Of a stretch of DNA of 64,000 bases, positions 13,901-24,365 are shown in pieces. Within the stretch, counting starts at the first letter, position 1. Each line of letters starts with the position of its first letter. Position numbers and translations under genes: made by a program. Below the pieces are notes generated by a model. The model did no database searches and was not told where the DNA came from. It was given only the letters and a program-made list of their open reading frames with translations. Source of the DNA: Polyodon spathula (Eukaryota > Chordata > Actinopteri > Acipenseriformes > Polyodontidae); contig NC_054537.1 of NCBI RefSeq assembly GCF_017654505.1, forward strand, positions 76,086,618 through 76,150,617. The letters run 5' to 3'.

Positions 13901-15919
13901 TCGAATGAATGAATCCACCGGAACTGTAGTTGCCCATCCACAGCAGGTTGTTATCTGACAGGATCTCTATGCTGGTCATTACTGCTTAATTATGGTGCAT
14001 TGCTATGCAAATACTCTAGATATGTACCTGCCTTCCTATTTACATTACGCTTGTAGAAAATGTACAATGTTTGCAGTCATAGACATGAGTTTAAAATATG
14101 AGTCAAAGCATTGTTTGTTTGTTTTCAGGTTGATGTGAACAGCAGCCTTTCAATGTACGATATGTAATTAATTCAATGTGAACATGTGCATTACAGTTGA
14201 GAGAGACAGTACCCTCAGTTCTTGGTAACCATTTAGAGGTTTTCAGTACCTAATATGAGCAGATAGCCTTTTGTCTCCAGTCCTTCCATCTTCCAAGTAC
14301 TCTGTTTCATTTCGACAGCGACTTCCTTCCCGATCTATAGAAACAAAATGGTGTAACAAAAAATTGATTTGTTTGTTTATTCAAAAGAAACATCATAATT
14401 AAAGATTGAATTCACATTATTTAAACAGAAAATGTTATAGTATTTTATACAAAGAAAGTATCAGTAATGTAATTTAGTGCATTGGCTGATATAGTGACAC
14501 CTTTTTCGGAGGCCTTTGTTTACATTACCATAGCGACTGTAATGGTAACATACTTTGTTGTGTGCTCGTAACAGAAATTCTTTGTAGAAAAGCTGGTGTC
14601 AGACAACTGAAGTCTTAGGAACTACAGCAGTGACATGAAATGTTATTACGAACAACTGTCAAACCAACTTAACACTGATAAGTTTGTTAAACCTGAACTG
14701 TTATAAGAAAATAATAATAAACAAGCGATTGGAATCCAGCAAAAATGTCACTGCACTAAGGAATAGTATTTATTTAATTTTTTAAATCAAATTCTAATGC
14801 GTGTGTTTTATTTTTAAGAAGTGTGTCAAGGTTTATACTCCACAGGACTGACAAAAAAAAAAACAGTTTGTGAGTGTTGGAATACATGGTTAATGCCAAG
14901 TGCACTCAATGACAAAAGGATAACAGGGAAACCCTAGCCAACCCATGGCATTGCACACAAAAGAAATGTCCTGTTTTACTTGAGGTAAAACCCACAAGAG
15001 ATGGCAATTCACCAAGGTACACAAGCACATGACTTTCCAATATGTTCACGGTCTGTGCTAAAAGATTAAAGTGAAATCTTCATATGAAGATATACATGCA
15101 TTTATTATTAGTCGATTAGCATAACCAGCCAAAAGGTTTTATACTGGAGTTTTGTCGGAGGATACATAAGCAGCCACGGACAAAAAAAATACCAATGTAA
15201 GGGTCTTTTGTGGGCATATTCTATGAAACAGAATTGTTATAATTTTTTTAGAAGCCTTTAACTAAAATTAAACAGAATTAATTGTGTACCTTGTCCTGCA
15301 AGAGGCATGTCCTTCTTCTTGCTGCAGGGTTCCGGAGTGACAGTCAGCTTCACTCTTAAAGTCTTGCTGTTATTTGAGGACTGATTCACTGAGGCATCCA
15401 CCACTTCATAAATGGTGTGCATCAGGCTGGACATATCCTGCAGTACAAAAAAACACATGATCAGAGATTGCCCAGTGGAGTATTACACAGCCTGCTCCAG
15501 TCATTAAAAGAAACAGATCTGAATAAACCCTGTCTCCAAGTTGAATAGCACATTTCTGTAACCCTGTAACCAGCCTCCACATTAATCTGGCTCACTCCTG
15601 GGTCTACTACGGAGGTCAATTACAGTGTGCCGCTTTAATGTACAGCTATGGCCAAAAGTTTTGTAGCACCCTATAGAATTAATACATTCTGCTTCATAAA
15701 GCTGAGTGAAAACTGCAGAATAATGTTACGTTACCATGTTGAATTCCATAACGTTTTTTAGTTTTCCACATATGTAATGAAAAACTGACAAAAATGGGAA
15801 AATATGACATTTCGAAATCTAACATGAAATATATAACTATATCATGGTTTATGTTATACTTTTGCGATAGCATGTTGTAGTTTCTTTGATTACATGACAA
15901 GTAAAAGATCAAAATTGTA

Positions 15920-15964
<45 letters not shown>

Positions 15965-18900
15965 AGATAGCAGGGAGGGGGTTTAAATTCCTCCCTGCTA
16001 AAACCATGTGAAAATGCACAGTGGGTGAATTGGGCTAAGGGTTTTTGTAATTGTTAATTGTTTGTATTGTTTAGTTAATCCCCCGTACCTGGTGCTAATT
16101 GTAAATTGGAGCCAGGTGCAGGGTATTTAAGAGAGGCAGCCAGACTGCTCTAGGCTGCTGAGTGAAGAGCCCGACTGTGTGAGTGAGAGCAGTCGTATCA
16201 GGAAAAGGAATTGTGTGAAGCCTGTTTGAGTTTTGTGTGTTGGTGCGACAGGTAAATGGCTTAGCCGTCCTGTGGTCAGTGAGGGACCAGTCTGTGTTTA
16301 GTTAGTGCTCCAAAAGGGAGTAAGGTGTTTGTTTCTGTTTTGTCATTTTTAATTTGTGTTCATTTGTGTTTTATTAAAAGTGCGTGTCAGCACCAGAAAA
16401 CTCCATTTTCAGTGTCTTGCGTCTGCTTTTAAAGAGGCAACGAAATGAGTGAGTGCGAACAATCTTTTTGTTTCACCGTGTGGAAGTGCTCGCCAAGCAG
16501 ACCGGGCTGCGGAACACGTTCCACAGCAGGAAGGTAGAGCAGCTTCACCAAATCAGATTGTCCAAATCTGTTCATTATGTTCGGTCTTACGAAATTACAC
16601 CAAAACAAAAATGGCTGAGCCTAAGAAGAAAAGTTTTTTTTCGGTTCAGGCTGTTGCTCAGGTGGCTCATTTGCCTCAGACTTTGATTTGAAAGAGTTTC
16701 AAGTAAGGTAAATATTACAAAAACAAATATACTGCTGGTATGCCAAATATCCCAAAAGAAAACAATTGCAGAATGACCAGAATGTGCATCACCATTTGGT
16801 ACTGCAGTAACAAGTAGCTAGGATGAAAAAACTGAGGGAGAATTTCACCTTCATGGCCGTATTGTAAGGGTCGACTGGGATGTCGCCATTAACACTGTAG
16901 TTCCAAAACCAAGGTTTTGAGGATCCATGACATTTAGCCTGTAGAACCTAGTAAAGGTATGGGGAGTAGCCCACACTGCTGCATGCATATTTTTGGACCC
17001 TAGTTGAATGGGCCATGAGCTCTTCTGGAGAGAAAAGGGAAGTTGACCAGTTCATAGGCAGTCTTGACCGTGTCTGTTATCCACTTGGACAGCCGCTGCT
17101 TAGACAGGGCTTCACCATGGGACTTTGCTCCATAGTAGACAAAAAATTATCCAGACTGTCTCCAACGTTTTGTCCTATCAACATAATATGCCAGGGGCTG
17201 AAATGGGGCGAGAGTATGGAGCTGTCAGACTGGAAAGGAGGTGGATGGAAGCCTCCAATTCCAAAGACATGGTTGACATGGAAAGCCAAGAGTCTTTAGA
17301 AAGAAGGTAAGTTTGGTACACAGTATGACATTTGTCCTGGCCTCTATTAAAAAAAAAATTAGCAGGCTTTCGTGATAGAGAATGCCTGCATCTCACTCAC
17401 TCGCTTTGCAGAGGTGATAGCAAGCAAGAAAGCCACTTTAAATGATAGCAATTTCAGCTCAGCTGAATGCGTGAGTTTAAGTGGAGGCTTCATGAGTGCA
17501 TTAAGCACCACATTTAGCCTCCAGTGTGGGACAATGTCCTTCATAGGCGTTCGAGGGCGGTCGAAGCCCCTTTCAAAAATTGCCCCACCAGGAAGTGATG
17601 TCAATCTTGACATGGCAAGATGAAATAGCTGCCAGATAACCTTTAACGTGGAGGGGGATTTCCTTTTGTCAAAAAGGTCCTGCAAAAATTGCAGTATAAC
17701 TGCTGTGGAACAGGTCATGGAGTCGAACCCACAGGCAGACACCACGTCTGGAAGACGCTTGTACCTGTACTGGGAACACATAGACGCTGCCCTGGGATGT
17801 GCAGCTGCTTATATATCGACTAGGCAGGTCAAGACTCGAGCGGGACCGGTTAGTTGACCTTTGCATCGGGTCGGTACCAGGTTGGGCTTGGACGCGGGTT
17901 GTGACCTCAGTACTGGTTCGGTACGGGCCCACCAGGTTGTAGTCACCGCGGGTGGCAACGTACAGGGACATGTATAAGCCACTGACAAAACCATTCAGTC
18001 AGTATCAACACGAGACTGAGGGAAACCTGCTTGTCAGAATGAATTAACAGCCTTCACAATGGTGATGCTAAAAAAGCTGGACACCAAAACAACATTGAGA
18101 TACTGTGGTGACGTTGTTAACGTCTGCCAAAGTTTAGTCTGGATCTGTCCTTTTAACTACAGCTCAATTATTTTGATGGAATACAGGTTAATCTGTAAGA
18201 AAACAAAAAAGTTTGTGAAGAAGAAGAAGCTGTTTGGCCCATCAAGGACTGTCTCTTCTTAGCACACCATTTGCCTATACTAAAGGATTTTACTTGTTCT
18301 AGTGTTTTAGATGCTGCTGTTTTACCTGGCAGGCTATTCAGTGCATTTACATGAACATATCCCTTAAGTCACATGTCATAGTGACTGGTGCATTTATATT
18401 TTGCCAGAAGAGTTTCCATACTCTGAAGTTGGCATCTCAAATGGTTTATGAAATAGCAGTGGTGGATTATTGACAATTAGTATAGTAATCTATACTACTG
18501 ATACAGTGCCTGGTCTGCTAATAATATATTTCAATCAAACGGAAATCATAAACATGTTTAATACTAATATGTTCATGTCAGTATTAACTTTGCCTTTTGT
18601 TATTGTTTACAAAGAACATTTTATTAAAAACATGCCTAGATTCTAATCCCAGTGGAAAAATAAGCTCTCTAGTGTAGTTTAAAATAGGGTTTATTTAACA
18701 ATGCAATGTTCCACTAGCAGATTACCTCTTTGGTTACTTTCCCGCTGTTATCAAAGTCATACAGAGTAAAGGTCCATTCTTGTCGATTGTCATCCTCTAC
18801 TGACACATCACACTCCAGCTCCTAAAACCATAATAAATACACTTTCGTTTTTACTGGCAGGACTGCATACAGAACAGAGCAATTTTCAAGTAATATTACA

Positions 18901-21900
18901 CTTTTATGCTACAAAGGGACCTTTGTAAACGCCAAATAAGTTCAATTGAATTTTGCTGAGTTTATTTTGATTTGGCTTTGTAAAAATGTCTGCATACCCC
19001 AAGAATACGATTGGGTTTCAGACCAAGATTTTAACTCAGATCACCTGTGCTTGGAAAAAGGCCTGTAGTGCGCTTGGTCCTTTTTTCTCCATTTCCAGGA
19101 AAGGATTTGAAGTTGTATCCTTGGTTACAGTCTACTGGCAAACCCTCATGATTAGAGGTATCTTATAACTGGTGATAAAATAAACTGTTGGTGCAGATGT
19201 ACAGCAGTTGCACTCATTCTCAAAAAAGGAATGCTTTTATGAATAAAATGTATTTCAATGTTGTCTGCATTGTCTACGACACTAATACACATTCCTTGTT
19301 GTGCAGCAAAAACAATACATAAACATTCCATTGTTCTCACTAAGGTGTAAATAATTCCCATTTTAAAACCTAAAGAAGAGTATATTTCCACCATTAAATC
19401 CCCAAAAAGCATGACTGAATTAACCACAGCAACTCTATGAATGTTTATAGCGTACTCACCATATATTTTTAAGTTTAAAAATTCACATAAAGTGCAAAGA
19501 TATTTTCTCCTTTTTTAGCATAGTTGTATTTGCCTTTTTAAACGGGATTTGTTGGTGGACAAATGTGCCCTTTAGGTTTTAAAATTGTAGTAAGTTATTT
19601 ATTATGGTTCGTGGAGTATTGTGTTTATATAGTAAGTATAATTAGGGCTTGCGTTTTTCAGTTTTAACAGATAATAACCTATAAAATCTCCTAGATGACG
19701 TGTAGTAAAAATCGTTTTTTTTTTTTGTGCCAATCAAACATGGAAATATATACTTAATTTATTAAAATAAAACACCACTCACATAATCATACTATGGGGG
19801 TTTCAGCATTAAACATTGTTTGCAGAGGGCCGGCAGTATGGAAAGCATTGTAATGGTCCAATCATCATTTTTTGCACTATGCAGTTGATAAACTACGTCT
19901 GTGCATGACTGGAACACAGGCATGCTTAATGTCGATTTGAAAACCGTGAAGCTACAATGGGGCATAAAACAAAATCAGTTAGCCAGTATGTAAAAGAAAG
20001 TGAGTATATGATTGAAGAAACCACAAACAGAAAGACAGAAATAGTATACAAGTACTGCAGAGTTGTAATTCCTGTGAGGGATCTGTTTACTGTACTTCAG
20101 AGTGCAATGAGACCTGGGTTTTCTTTCCTAGGTCTTACAAGACGGACATCTGCACTTCTACATAGCAAGTTAACCTTTTTTATAATTATAATTCTGTATG
20201 ACAGATGTATGTAATAATGAACGTTAGAAACCGAGATTTGGTGTATTTGAGCAGTGTTTATTAAAGTAATCGATTTTGATAAATATTAATAAAAACAGGA
20301 AAAACATCCCCGGATCAAATAAAAAATAAACTCCAAAAATTCAAGCCCTAAGTATAATGTATGGAAAACAAAATGTGTTTAAACCTGTATTAAACATCTG
20401 CATTTACAGAATATTTCCTTTGATCATCTCCGCATCTGCTTAGCAATGCAGTGTAATGTGGAACAGTGCGATTCAGCCCTTCTCTCTTTCATTTGAATAA
20501 ATGCAATATAGACTACAAAAAGAAAAAATCATGCAATAGCATTGAAAATGTTATTTGACTGTAAAACTCTCAACACTTGATGTATACCATGTTTCAAGAA
20601 TTGTTGAGATTCACTAGAATCTGCGAATGAGTTGAATCCCCATTCATGGTACTGCCCTTACTTCTTCAGGGACGTTTGTTTCTCAATAAAGATCAGATGG
20701 AATCTGATTTCTTGACTTACATCCAGATGTATTCTCTTCTTTCCTGATCCTTTGTTAGGGTCTTTAATAATAGCTTTCTCTCCATCTTCTTGAAGGATAA
20801 ATGGCATATAACCTGCACAGCCCTCAGCCTTTTCTGGAGGTAGCGCCACTGTAAAATGCAATGTTTCAAACATAAGAAACATATATAATGAACCACCACA
20901 GCCTACTTTCATCAGTTAATTGTATTTCTTGTTTTGTTTGTGTGTGTTTCAATATATTGACAGCTCATTGAAAGTTCACAAACATTATACAAAAATATAG
21001 TCTGTGGGTGTGAGTTAGTTTAGCTTTACAGATCTCATTATTTTTGCTTTTGCTTTAAAGTACAGTTCAAAATATGAGGCTCCTCTGAATAATGTAATTT
21101 AGTAGAATGTAATTCAAGCAATCAGCAGATACCATTCTCATATTGTACAAACATTAGCAGACATGGGGCTTTGAGCGGATGTTTTTGGAAATTAACTTTA
21201 ACCTCCAGAAAGAAATGTTTTGCATCTCCGGAGGTAGACAACCTCTTCACACAGTATGATACAAATATAAATGTGGCAGCCTGTCTCTGGGAATGCAATC
21301 TGTGGCAGTTAGATGCAATGCCATGGGAACCTTCGGTAATAGAGAAGACTGTTAAGAACAGTATGTGGGCAGCCTTTATCTTCAATGGAATGGGGGTTGT
21401 TTAGTTAAAAAGATTTGAAAAGTTACACTTAAATGAACACAACAATGAACGACTCTAATAGTTATAAGAAGCATTCTCCAGATACATGTAAAACGCCATG
21501 TTACTCAGACTCTAGTTTCCACACTGGCTACCTACAGGTAAAACATTTTTATTTGACTTCCTGCTGTGGAAATAACTGCTGTGCAGAGAGAGTGCTTTAA
21601 TGTAATTTTCCAGATGAAAGTTGAAATGAAGCCAGATGATAAACAAGCAAAGGCAAATACCCAGGAAGGGTCTATCCTCAGTCCAATGCCTCTTTTAACA
21701 GGTACTGGTACTACTGTGGGACTCACTTTGCATTGAAAGAATTCTGAAAAAATTCCTTTAGTCAGCCTGTTTCATTTCCCTTTCTTTCAAAGAAAACACC
21801 CTGAGACGGAAATAGCTCAAATGTTCTGATTGTGTTATAGCAGAGATATTTTTTATTTTTTTTTACAAGAAACATAAGACTTGCTGATATTTTTCTTGGC

Positions 21901-22510
21901 GTGCCTCAAACTAGTGAACTCTGCCCTAATTTCAGTTGTAAATTTATTTAAAATGAACTGGGTGATTAATCTGCCTGGGTGTTGTTTTAACATTGGTAGA
22001 GACAGACTCCTGTGTCATGGTCTTACAAATGAGCTTTGCTTTATTTTATTTTATTTTACCATAAGTCCCTTTCTTTCACTTGCACATCTACATAGTTCAT
22101 TTCATACAGTTTTATAAATTCGCAATCCTAAAAGCAAAGTGTTTAAAGGGGTGTTAGAGTTTAGTTAAGTTAGGTTAATTGTGGCCCTGTACCAGAATGG
22201 CCAGAATTTGTACCTTCTTCAACTTTGATTTGTGTTACTCAAAAAACATGTACTCTATTTCTTTCCCTGAAAAAATGCCCACAAAACACAAGCAATTTTC
22301 TTTTAGAAGTAAGATTGGTCTGTCTTTAAATAGTAGTACTTCTGCATCTTGACAATGAGGTGGTGATAATGAGGGACAAAGATTATTATGGAAAATGTCA
22401 TAAGAAAGACGTGCCCAAGCCAAGTTTGTAATTGCGGTTAATTGCTTACCCTCTAGGGGGCAGTGATTATCAAGAAAATGCCCATTCTTCAGCTCCTCAT
22501 TCAGCAACTC
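7403..22510 (-). CDS. nkd2: NKD2, naked cuticle homolog 2 (seven exons; 5' exons missing)
   Basis: Cytoplasmic and membrane-associated Wnt regulator that binds Dishevelled; the family carries one EF-hand and a His-rich C-terminus. Coding join, minus strand: 22510-22450, 20848-20721, 18821-18726, 15437-15290, 14334-14250, 9211-9084, 7986-7403. Each border has GT/AG, the phases agree, and the exon lengths sum to 1230 nt, giving 409 residues and TGA. The order of blocks follows human NKD2: CPLE-VALPPEKAEG, the EF-hand region, MHTIYEVVDASVN, CVDENTERRNHYLD, the SRSQE segment, and RHEHHHHHEHHHH near the end. NKD2 is preferred over NKD1 because of EKAEG, DMSSLMHTIYEVVDAS, the DRE-x-x-RCR exon and DENTERRNHY. 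Human NKD2 is about 450 residues, so roughly 45 N-terminal residues (MGK myristoylation start) are absent from what I could find. The introns contain DIRS, Tc1-type and hAT insertions but the exons look intact. Confidence 0.93.
7987..9083 (-). other. nkd2: NKD2 last intron
   Basis: Intron between the CVDENTERR exon and the final exon, GTGAAG to CATTTAG. I see no repeat with definable ends and no extra exon. Confidence 0.8.
9084..9211 (-). CDS. nkd2: NKD2 exon with CVDENTERRNHYLDLAG
   Basis: 128 nt; acceptor TTGTTTCAG, donor GTGAAG. It encodes 43 residues ending in the most conserved naked-cuticle block: CVDENTERRNHYLDLAG followed by IENYTSRF. Human NKD2 reads the same except at the last residues (FGPG there, FDAG here across the splice). 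Confidence 0.97.
10240..11000 (-). pseudogene. DIRS tyrosine recombinase remnant, catalytic Arg replaced
   Basis: Readable pieces: PILLLPAFLEKVWSEKATVL, KAPFEPIHSAELNYLSVKTA, FLLAITAAKQVSELQALSVH, then after a frame change VTAFHLNELVELEAFC, FICHGERTLGQALSKQQLSH, WIMDTVSIAYTNA, and DICTAAIWATPHTFTRF. Integrase of DIRS elements. The block AAKQVSELQ corresponds to SAKRVSEMQ in the second copy in this window and to SAKRVGELxAL in the family; the catalytic Arg has become Gln. Part of the domain between VLLVALP and KAPFEP is deleted. Confidence 0.82.
11040..11500 (-). pseudogene. DIRS RNase H region
   Basis: The minus strand reads NRQGGLWSPGLYHIAFQLLT, WAKRNMLFLWDVHLPG, VANWAVDLLSR, then FGKARVDLFATAET after a break. 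The final Asp and the PG..N..AD-like ending (here N-W-A-V-D) are typical of the RNase H domain that follows the reverse transcriptase in DIRS and LTR elements. Frames change at least twice. Confidence 0.75.
11707..12406 (-). pseudogene. DIRS reverse transcriptase fragment
   Basis: The largest intact piece encodes NLDLRHLNRLLRKRRFQM, then SVRPGDWFIAVDLKGMYLHV, PIHPARRKYLHC, and the active-site block GIRVFNYLDDRLICSQS with the YxDD-type motif. The spacing and the RPGDWF..VDLK..Y.H.PI block match DIRS reverse transcriptases and not LINE or LTR types. A frame change near 12230 separates it from the upstream SRGGVLLKVLPSAKKGWGPP part (FF..PKKDGG in related elements). Confidence 0.9.
12560..13090 (-). 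pseudogene. DIRS ORF1 (gag-like) remnant
   Basis: The minus strand reads, with stops, VYADEAQVTHLANTAGLL then TAYLDGIL, PLPEAVASELRLVSYT, LSPLAIHSGQQW and frame-shifted downstream parts. The LANTAGLLTAYLDGIL block followed by PLPE..ASELRLVS is what I know from fish DIRS ORF1 proteins. Function in the cell is nucleic-acid packaging by analogy only. Confidence 0.7.
13096..14249 (-). other. NKD2 intron part with hairpin and TATA-bearing stretch
   Basis: It contains a perfect 11-bp inverted repeat at 13446-13473 (TTGTATTCAAG, six-base loop). Downstream, GGGTATAAATAGGAACT (about 13540) is followed by a CAGGACAGGAGAGCTC segment. It may be the control region of a retroelement. No exon is seen here. 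Confidence 0.4.
13446..13473. repeat. Perfect 11-bp hairpin
   Basis: TTGTATTCAAG, loop TTGAAG, then CTTGAATACAA. All eleven pairs match. Confidence 0.95.
14250..14334 (-). CDS. nkd2: NKD2 small exon (DRE..RCR segment)
   Basis: 85 nt, not part of any long open frame. The acceptor ends CTATAG and the donor is GTACTG. The carried G makes Asp, then the exon reads REGSRCRNETEYLEDGRTGD and KRLSAHI. Human NKD2 has DREPTRCRMEGE... and RRLSAHV in the same position. Phase 1 in and phase 2 out join both neighbours exactly. Confidence 0.9.
14335..15289 (-). other. nkd2: NKD2 intron
   Basis: Intron between the MHTIYEVV exon and the DRE..RCR exon. No transposon end or further exon is recognised. Confidence 0.8.
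15290..15437 (-). CDS. nkd2: NKD2 exon following the EF-hand
   Basis: 148 nt; acceptor TACTGCAG, donor GTACAC. It encodes DMSSLMHTIYEVVDASVN, then the conserved SKTLRVKLTV block and a Lys-rich stretch ending LAGQ. The first Asp completes the EF-hand loop of the previous exon. Human NKD2 has DMSSLMHTIYEVVDASVNHS at this place, nearly identical. Confidence 0.97.
15643..15960 (+). mobile_element. Tc1-like left terminal region (fragment)
   Basis: It begins CAGCTATGGCCAAAAGTTTT directly after TA, a terminus I recognise from fish Tc1-like elements. It continues with GTAGCACCCTATAGAATTAA and about 270 bases of typical AT-rich terminal DNA. It breaks off at a GT/TA microsatellite (15915-15961), with no transposase or second end. 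Confidence 0.7.
15968..16440 (+). repeat. Hairpin-headed, promoter-bearing repeat (LTR-like, unclassified)
   Basis: It starts with a perfect 11-bp inverted repeat (TAGCAGGGAGG at 15968-15978; complement at 15990-16000). GCAGGGTATTTAAGAGAGGC near 16120 looks like a TATA region, and TGTGTTTTATTAAAAGTGCG near 16365 like a polyadenylation-type tail. A short open frame follows from 16445. The layout resembles the repeat at 44041-44640 on the opposite strand. It could be a solo LTR or a non-autonomous element. It lies in the NKD2 intron 15438-18725, antisense to the gene. Confidence 0.45.
16840..17990 (-). mobile_element. Second DIRS fragment: tyrosine recombinase region
   Basis: The minus strand reads CGFDSMTCSTAVILQFLQDL, FDKRKSPSTLKVI, then IVPHWRLNVVLNALMKPPLK, SAELKLLSFKVAFLLAI, TSAKRVSEMQAFSITKAC. 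Further pieces reach the C-terminal ATPHTFTRFYRLNV block at about 16920-16985. The order and motifs match a DIRS tyrosine recombinase. The box I Arg in AKRVSE is intact here, unlike in the 9855-13095 copy. Frame changes near 17360 and later break it. The gag and reverse transcriptase parts are missing. It lies in an NKD2 intron, same orientation as the gene. Confidence 0.88.
18000..18725 (-). other. NKD2 intron part, possible old LINE/SINE piece
   Basis: Around 18225-18290, GCTGTTTGGCCCATCAAGGAC resembles interspersed repeats known in fish, but no end is defined. No exon before the EF-hand exon. Confidence 0.3.
18726..18821 (-). CDS. nkd2: NKD2 exon with the EF-hand loop
   Basis: 96 nt, phase 0 on both sides, 32 codons: ELECDVSVEDDNRQEWTF then TLYDFDNSGKVTKE. 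The block CDVSVE-D-x-RQEWTFTLYDFDN is the signature of the naked-cuticle family. The EF-hand loop runs DFDNSGKVTKE and takes its twelfth residue, Asp, from the next exon, so the calcium-binding-like loop is split by an intron. This region is the Dishevelled-binding part of the family. Confidence 0.97.
18822..19642 (-). other. nkd2: NKD2 intron part, nothing recognised
   Basis: Intron upstream of the EF-hand exon. No transposon end or exon is seen in this part. Confidence 0.5.
19643..20350 (+). mobile_element. Non-autonomous hAT element with 8-bp target duplication (AGTATAAT)
   Basis: 708 bases beginning TAGGGCTTGCGTTTTTC and ending, reversed, TAGGGCTTGAATTTTTG. The flanks are exact 8-bp direct repeats AGTATAAT at 19635-19642 and 20351-20358, the hAT signature. 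Inside, an ORF at 19957-20214 starts MGHKTKSVSQYVKE and contains YKYCRV at 20047-20064, resembling the start of a BED zinc finger with its first Cys changed to Tyr. The catalytic domain is absent. It lies in an NKD2 intron, and the related element 32072-32815 shares its ends. Confidence 0.88.
20721..20848 (-). CDS. nkd2: NKD2 exon encoding the VALPPEKAEG segment
   Basis: 128 nt with TTTTACAG acceptor and GTAAGT donor. With the carried base it gives 43 codons beginning VALPPEKAEG and ending KKRIHLD. Human NKD2 has VALPAEKAEG here and ends this block in NID. The segment lies N-terminal to the EF-hand. Confidence 0.92.
20849..22449 (-). other. nkd2: NKD2 intron, nothing further recognised
   Basis: The intron upstream of the VALPPEKAEG exon. 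Short open frames on both strands show no family motif. Confidence 0.7.
22450..22510 (-). CDS. nkd2: NKD2 exon, most upstream one recognised
   Basis: 61 nt, phase 0 at its start, preceded by a pyrimidine-poor acceptor ending TAG and followed by a GTAAGC donor. It encodes ELLNEELKNGHFLDNHCPLE plus the first base of the next codon, matching the human NKD2 stretch that ends QCPLQ before VALP. It is the least conserved of the exons, so the support comes from its correct splice phase and the CPLE/VALPPEKAEG junction with the next exon. Confidence 0.85.
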
Positions 22511-23798
22511 CTACGGAAAACCAAAGAAGAGAAATGTAAGTGAATCTGAAGGACTTCAGCCACAAACTCTGTGAAAACAAACAGTTCAAGCATAAGCATT
22601 TCCTACACTGAAAGGTCTGGGATGTGAGACCTGGGAATGAGTCCCAACACTTTGAACATCTGCGTGGCTATTGTGTTTCCATGCTTGGGTCATAAGATTG
22701 TAACCACAGCCAAATTTCAGAAATTCTCCAGATCCAAAAGGCCATATGGATTCTATCTCTCTGCTTTTTGAAAACTGTTGAGCCACTTTTGGCACCCATT
22801 ACTCATACTTTATAGTCAGTAAGCCGTGCTTTTGCACTTTACAAGATGGAGCCTGTTGTGTAACAGTTGTCAGGAACATGAAAGAGAAATCAACAGCCGA
22901 ATGCGATATGCTAATCATTTCTGTCCACAAAAATGTGCTGCCGCTGTTTGCCAACTTGTTAGGAGATGAATAGGGGCAGTATTTCAGTAACTATTTATTT
23001 AAGTAATATTTATTTGTTTTCTACTTCAAAGATGTTTTTTTTAAGTATTTGTATATTTGAATGTATTCTTTATTTGTTTAACTTGCATTAAAGGCTATTT
23101 TAAGGAAACCTTTTCAATTGTTTTAAAGGTTTATTATTTTATTCAAACAGGTCCCTTATACTTTGAAAAAACACAAAAACAAACAAGTCCCTGGTTTCTC
23201 GTCAGTCACACCAGTTTGCTTACTGAGTGAGGCATTGAATGAATAAGCCAGGCACACCTCCATATGCAAATAACACAACACATTGGGACACCTTTGATGC
23301 TACTTGCTTTCAACTCTCTAACCATCTCCCAGCCAGAACTGCATGTGTTGTAAGTATAGTTACCCAGGTCTGAAAATCCTCCAGGGTGGTGTATCTACTG
23401 TAAGTACTGCCGCTAACTCAAACTTGTGTAGCAAGGCTATGGAAATCATCTAGCGGTGCATCTGGGCCTCTCTAGTATATCACTGTTACAAAAACATATT
23501 TAGTGATCGAAAGCATGGCAGTATTTAGATCTGACACAGTTTTGATGAACTGAATTATTATCAGAGCAGGACGGCACGTGTTAGTGACATAGAAAATTAC
23601 TCTCTTAGTATTACTCAAGTTGGACCAACATTTTAGTGGAGAAGACTGCTATAGTGTTGAACAAAATACATTGATAGTGTTAAAAGTAAAAAGGGGATCA
23701 GTGAACATGGTTTATAATTTTACAAGCAGCTTCCAGATAATAAAAACCAGTAGCCAGATTCTTGTTAAAAGCCAGTAGTTTACACTGGACCAACGAGC
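22511..23798. other. Probable NKD2 intron, no gene recognised
   Basis: Upstream of the first recognised NKD2 exon. No transposon end or coding motif was seen. The missing N-terminal exons were looked for here and not found. Confidence 0.4.
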
Positions 23799-23807
23799 GG
23801 TCAGAAG

Positions 23808-24356
23808 CAGGGCCATGTTAAGCCAATGGGCTACATGGGCTAAAGCCTAGGGCCCCGCCTCCTAGGGGGGCCCCTAGCAGGCGATTGAACATGACCTGCT
23901 TCGCCAACTAGACGTCACAGACATTATTAAGGAATTCTCAAATCTGAAGGCAAAAAGCATAAGATCTAGCAATGTTAAGTCAAATTTGTCTTTATACTTT
24001 GCAATGTCAAGGCTTGAGAGTAGCACCAACTACTTGCCTACTGTAGGCAACACGATTAGTGTAGCGCCGACTACACTATGTTGATTTAATTCGAAACGAT
24101 GCGGTCGGTAATGAGAACTAGTGGCAGTGCCGACTGCTATACTATCCTGCATGCCATAGCTACTGTGATGTGAGTGGTAACGCTGTCCACTGCCTATTCG
24201 AATGACATGATTATGTTGGTATTGTATGAGATTGTGCATTAGCACAGAGCGCTGACTATCAGCTGATTGTACAGATTTATGGCCAGGGGGGGGTTCTCCA
24301 AGGGGGCCCCTGAAATGTCAGTAGCCCTGGGCCTCCAAATACCTTAATACAGGCAT
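23808..24356. mobile_element. Short hAT-type element with duplicated GGTCAGAAG target
   Basis: 549 bases starting CAGGGCCATGTTAAGCC and ending, reversed, CATGCCTGTATTAAGG. GGTCAGAAG flanks it on both sides (23799-23807 and 24357-24365): the eight-base hAT duplication plus one matching base. Subterminal GGGCCCC-rich blocks occur in inverted orientation (about 23845-23878 and 24290-24330). The element has no recognisable transposase. Confidence 0.85.
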
Positions 24357-24365
24357 GGTCAGAAG

